Source: Clostridia bacterium (GTDB lineage Bacteria; Bacillota_A; Clostridia; Oscillospirales; CAG-272). From it: DNA of 9,928 nucleotides. A program made the translations under genes and the position numbers. The stretch spans positions 1 to 9,928 of the forward strand of contig JAFYPS010000087.1 in the NCBI GenBank assembly GCA_017547395.1. The letters run 5' to 3'. Position 1 is the first letter of the stretch, and each line of letters begins with the position of its first letter. A model generated the notes under the pieces. That model saw only the letters and a program-made list of their open reading frames with translations, did no database searches and was not told where the DNA came from. This document shows positions 7,779 through 9,928 of the stretch, piece by piece.

Positions 7779-8150
7779 TTGAAATACATAAAGCAATTAA
7801 CGATAATTTTGATTTTATCATTTATAAGCGAATTTTTAGGCGCTGTAATCCCTCTCCCGATACCGGCGTGTGTCTACGGTATAATTTTACTGTTTGCGCT
7901 TTTAGAGACAAAAATTATCCCCCTTGATGCAATTGAGGAAACCGGAAGATTTCTGGTTACGGTTATGCCTATAATGTTTATACCTCCGGCAATACGCCTG
8001 ATTGAACTTTGGGACGTTCTTAAGCCTATATGGCTCATTTGCCTTTTCATAGTTATCGTCACAACTTTTCTCGTTATGCTCGTATCGGGCAAGGTAACCG
8101 AGGGTGTGCTTCGCCTTTCAAGCAGAAAGGAGAATAAAAAAGATGTTTGA
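7779..8150 (+). CDS. lrgA: LrgA/CidA-family holin-like membrane protein
   Basis: A small integral membrane protein. The family was first described as holin/antiholin-like modulators of murein hydrolase activity in Staphylococcus; later work in Bacillus and Streptococcus tied LrgA/LrgB-type pairs to pyruvate transport. From the TTG at 7779 the protein is 123 residues, within the family's usual size, with four hydrophobic segments (about 7-24, 29-44, 57-73, 84-104), the family motif PLPIPA (25-30) and MPIMFIPPA (63-71), and a basic tail. An ATG 51 bases upstream (7728) is in frame, but it lies between the promoter -35 and -10, has no ribosome binding site, and would add a polar 17-residue extension foreign to the family. 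The gene overlaps lrgB by eight bases, so the two are co-transcribed and probably translationally coupled. No LytSR-type regulator is in the window. Confidence 0.9.
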   Translation: MKYIKQLTIILILSFISEFLGAVIPLPIPACVYGIILLFALLETKIIPLDAIEETGRFLVTVMPIMFIPPAIRLIELWDVLKPIWLICLFIVIVTTFLVMLVSGKVTEGVLRLSSRKENKKDV

Positions 8151-8835
8151 TATTTTACTCTCCTCCTCGCTTTTCGCGCTTGTACTCACTCTCGTAACCT
8201 ACTGCATAGGTCTGTTTCTGCAAAAAAAGTTACGGCATCCGCTTGTAAACCCTCTGCTTATTTCTATAGTCCTGACAATGTTGTTTCTTTTATTGCTGGA
8301 CATCGACTACGAGGTTTACGAAAAAAATTCAGACTATCTCAACTATCTGCTGACGCCGGCAACTATTTGCCTTGCAATTCCTCTGTATGAACAGTTTTCG
8401 CTTTTGAAACGAAACTTCAAGGCAATAATGGCAGGAATAATCTCGGGAGCACTTTGCTGTCTTTTATCCGTGTATCTGCTGTCCCTTTTGTTTGGGCTTG
8501 ACCATTCTACGTATGCCGCGCTTATGCCTAAATCGGTAACCGCAGCAATAGGGATACCTATTGCAAAGATGTTCGGCGGGTTTGAATCCATAACGGTTGC
8601 GGCAATTGCTCTCAGCGGCATTTTAGGCAACATTTTTGCCGAGCCTTTCTGTAGAATTTTCAAAATAACAATACCCACCGCAAAAGGCGTTGCGATTGGC
8701 ACGTCCTCGCATGCGATAGGAACGACAAAGGCTCTTGAAATGGGCGACGTTGAAGGAGCAATGAGTTCGCTTTCGCTCGTTGTGGCAGGACTGCTTACCG
8801 TTTGTCTGTCCCCCTTATTTGCATATATAATATAA
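8143..8835 (+). CDS. lrgB: LrgB/CidB-family membrane protein, partner of LrgA
   Basis: Polytopic membrane protein that works with LrgA; family members are described in export or lysis control and, more recently, in pyruvate uptake. The protein is 230 residues, the normal family length. The hallmark motifs are present: LTPATICLAIPLYEQ (70-84), MPKSVTAAIGIPIA (128-141), and near the C-terminus GTSSHAIGTTKALE (186-199). Hydrophobic segments run through most of the length (for example 9-26, 36-53, 95-117, 146-166, 208-228). The ATG at 8143 is preceded by AAAGGAG (8126-8132), ten bases upstream; an in-frame ATG at 8104 is internal to lrgA, lacks such a site, and would add a charged stretch not found in the family. 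The gene overlaps the end of lrgA by eight bases. Its stop codon abuts the terminator hairpin, so lrgA-lrgB is a closed two-gene unit. Confidence 0.93.
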   Translation: MFDILLSSSLFALVLTLVTYCIGLFLQKKLRHPLVNPLLISIVLTMLFLLLLDIDYEVYEKNSDYLNYLLTPATICLAIPLYEQFSLLKRNFKAIMAGIISGALCCLLSVYLLSLLFGLDHSTYAALMPKSVTAAIGIPIAKMFGGFESITVAAIALSGILGNIFAEPFCRIFKITIPTAKGVAIGTSSHAIGTTKALEMGDVEGAMSSLSLVVAGLLTVCLSPLFAYII

Positions 8836-8864
8836 AAAAATCCGACCTTTCGGTCGGATTTTTT
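8835..8864. terminator. Bidirectional intrinsic terminator between lrgB and the oxidoreductase gene
   Basis: Stem TCCGACC (8841-8847) pairs with GGTCGGA (8852-8858) around a four-base loop (TTTC on the plus strand, GAAA on the minus). An A-tract before and a T-tract after extend the pairing and give a U-run in both directions. It starts at the lrgB stop codon and lies six bases beyond the oxidoreductase stop, so it can serve both convergent genes. Confidence 0.92.
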
Positions 8865-8870
8865 ATTTAT

Positions 8871-9928
8871 CTATACGTTTGCTTCAAAGGTTTCCATATC
8901 TATAACGGTAGAAGTCTTGCGTGATTCCTCTGCGGCAAAGCCGATAAGGTGGTTCTCGTAAGAGGTACGTACGTCACAGATTGACTTGCTCTTGTTATTG
9001 TTGCCGAAATAATCTATAAGATCGCTGACAATGCCTTCATCTCCGCCGCCATGACCGGAAACAATAGTCACACCGGTTGCCTTGGTATCGATTTCAGTCG
9101 CCTTTCTGTCTGCAAAAGTATATATCTTAAGCATACCGGTTCTCATATCGCCGACAAGTTCACCCTTTGTACCGAAGATGTGAATAGATCTGCCGCCCTT
9201 GTTGAAAGCGTTCATACTGAAGGAAACCGTACAGCCACCCTCGAACTCAAGGTTTACAACCTGATGGTCAACAACGTCGTTGTCACAGTCGTATACGCAT
9301 CTGCCGTACTGACCTTCTTTTAGCGCCTTTTCAACCGCTTCATCAGAGGGATTAAACATATCAAGAGTAGCAACGCCCCTGAACCAGAGATTTTCTTTAT
9401 CATCATAATAAAGCTTAACGGCATTATATGGACAGGTGTCCGCATGAGGACAGCCGTCTATGCAACGTGCCGGAGCTCCCGCAGGCTTATTTTCGGGACG
9501 GAAATAAGTAAGCGAGCCGAAAGACTGTACCTTCTTACACTTTTTATCAAGCAACCACTGAATAATATCCATATCGTGGCAGGATTTTGCAAGAATCATA
9601 GAAGTAGACTCGTCCTCGCGTCTCCAGTTGCCTCTTACATAGCTGTGGCTCTGGTGAACGTTACCTACACACTCCTTGCACTCCATGGAGATGATCTCGC
9701 CAAGTGTACCCTCGTCAATTATATCTTTAATCTTGCAATAGAACTTTGTAAAACGAAGAACGTGGCATACAATTACCTTTACGCCCTTCTTCTCTGCAGC
9801 TTCAGTAATTTCCTTGCATTCTTTTGCGGTAGCCGCCATCGGCTTTTCGATAAGAATATCGTATCCCTTGTCAATAAATGCAAGGGCCGCCTCGTGATGT
9901 CCTCTGTCCTGAGTAGAAATTATCGCAA
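8871..9928 (-). CDS. Gfo/Idh/MocA-family NAD(P)-dependent oxidoreductase, N-terminus beyond the right edge
   Basis: Probably oxidises or reduces a sugar, inositol or sugar derivative with NAD(P). The frame stays open from the TAG at 8873-8871 to the window edge, giving 351 visible residues. Ahead of the internal ATG at 9839 the protein reads AIISTQDRGHHEAA and then YDILIEKPMA; EKP is the family's conserved motif with the lysine implicated in catalysis, so that ATG is not the start. The missing part should be the Rossmann N-terminus, about 75-80 residues. Counting from M9839, other family features are SCHDMDIIQWL (87-97), CRCVYDCDNDVVDHQ-like text ending DVVDHQVVNLEF (188-199), and the glycine-rich SGHGGGDEG (261-269). 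A cysteine group is notable: C126, C130, C136, then C181 and C185 (CIDGCPHADTCPY and GRCVYDC). The same style of cysteine-bearing insert occurs in clostridial members, as I recall; it might bind a metal. The substrate cannot be told from sequence. Confidence 0.9.
   Translation of the reverse strand, partial: AIISTQDRGHHEAALAFIDKGYDILIEKPMAATAKECKEITEAAEKKGVKVIVCHVLRFTKFYCKIKDIIDEGTLGEIISMECKECVGNVHQSHSYVRGNWRREDESTSMILAKSCHDMDIIQWLLDKKCKKVQSFGSLTYFRPENKPAGAPARCIDGCPHADTCPYNAVKLYYDDKENLWFRGVATLDMFNPSDEAVEKALKEGQYGRCVYDCDNDVVDHQVVNLEFEGGCTVSFSMNAFNKGGRSIHIFGTKGELVGDMRTGMLKIYTFADRKATEIDTKATGVTIVSGHGGGDEGIVSDLIDYFGNNNKSKSICDVRTSYENHLIGFAAEESRKTSTVIDMETFEANV

Noticed and set aside
8104..8142. Upstream in-frame ATG for lrgB
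   Set aside because: Lies inside lrgA without a ribosome binding site; the ATG at 8143 has AAAGGAG at proper spacing and gives the family-length protein.
8343..8702. A 119-codon open frame on the minus strand inside lrgB
   Set aside because: Antisense to conserved LrgB motifs; no translation signals.
1..9928. Search for tRNA, rRNA, riboswitch, CRISPR repeats, insertion sequences, phage or defence genes
   Set aside because: Nothing supportable was seen. Genes fill nearly all the window, the intergenic gaps hold only promoters, ribosome binding sites and terminators, and no transposase, long terminal repeats or spaced repeats are present.

Overview
The window reads as chromosomal carbohydrate-use DNA from a low-to-mid GC anaerobic Firmicute, most likely an uncultured gut-type member of the Clostridia. 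The signs are strong AGGAGG-type ribosome binding sites with ATG, GTG and TTG starts, tightly packed co-directional genes, a sugar ABC transporter operon that carries no ATPase of its own, and protein families common in Clostridia. There is no RNA gene, CRISPR array or mobile element, and no intergenic gap longer than about 130 bases.

Layout, left to right. (1) A rightward gene for a large glycosyl hydrolase resembling family GH106 (alpha-L-rhamnosidase type), 1024 residues from the first visible ATG; its reading frame is open to the left edge. (2) A hairpin at 3097-3122 that can terminate transcription from both sides. (3) A leftward four-gene operon, transcribed in the order substrate-binding lipoprotein (7653-6352), MalF-type permease (6331-5462), MalG-type permease (5465-4629), 4-alpha-glucanotransferase malQ (4605-3121). 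(4) A compact divergent control region (7654-7778) with a leftward and a rightward promoter, each with the -10 hexamer TATACT. (5) A rightward overlapping pair, lrgA-lrgB. (6) A second bidirectional terminator hairpin (8835-8864). (7) A leftward Gfo/Idh/MocA-family oxidoreductase that runs off the right edge.

How they may work together: the binding protein and two permeases would import an oligosaccharide, and MalQ in the same operon points to a malto-oligosaccharide that is processed in the cytoplasm. The ATPase would have to come from elsewhere, as with the shared MsmX/MsmK ATPases of other Firmicutes. LrgA/LrgB, divergent from the transporter, belong to a family linked to pyruvate transport and overflow metabolism, so the divergent region may tie sugar uptake to pyruvate handling; that link is inference. 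The flanking GH106-like enzyme and oxidoreductase are separated by terminators and are probably independent sugar-metabolism genes.

Three apparent starts need correcting. lrgA most likely begins at the TTG at 7779, because the ATG at 7728 lies between its promoter's -35 and -10. lrgB begins at 8143. The oxidoreductase does not begin at the internal ATG at 9839 but continues to the right edge. I found no convincing new biological system here; the most unusual points are the control region and the cysteine cluster in the oxidoreductase.
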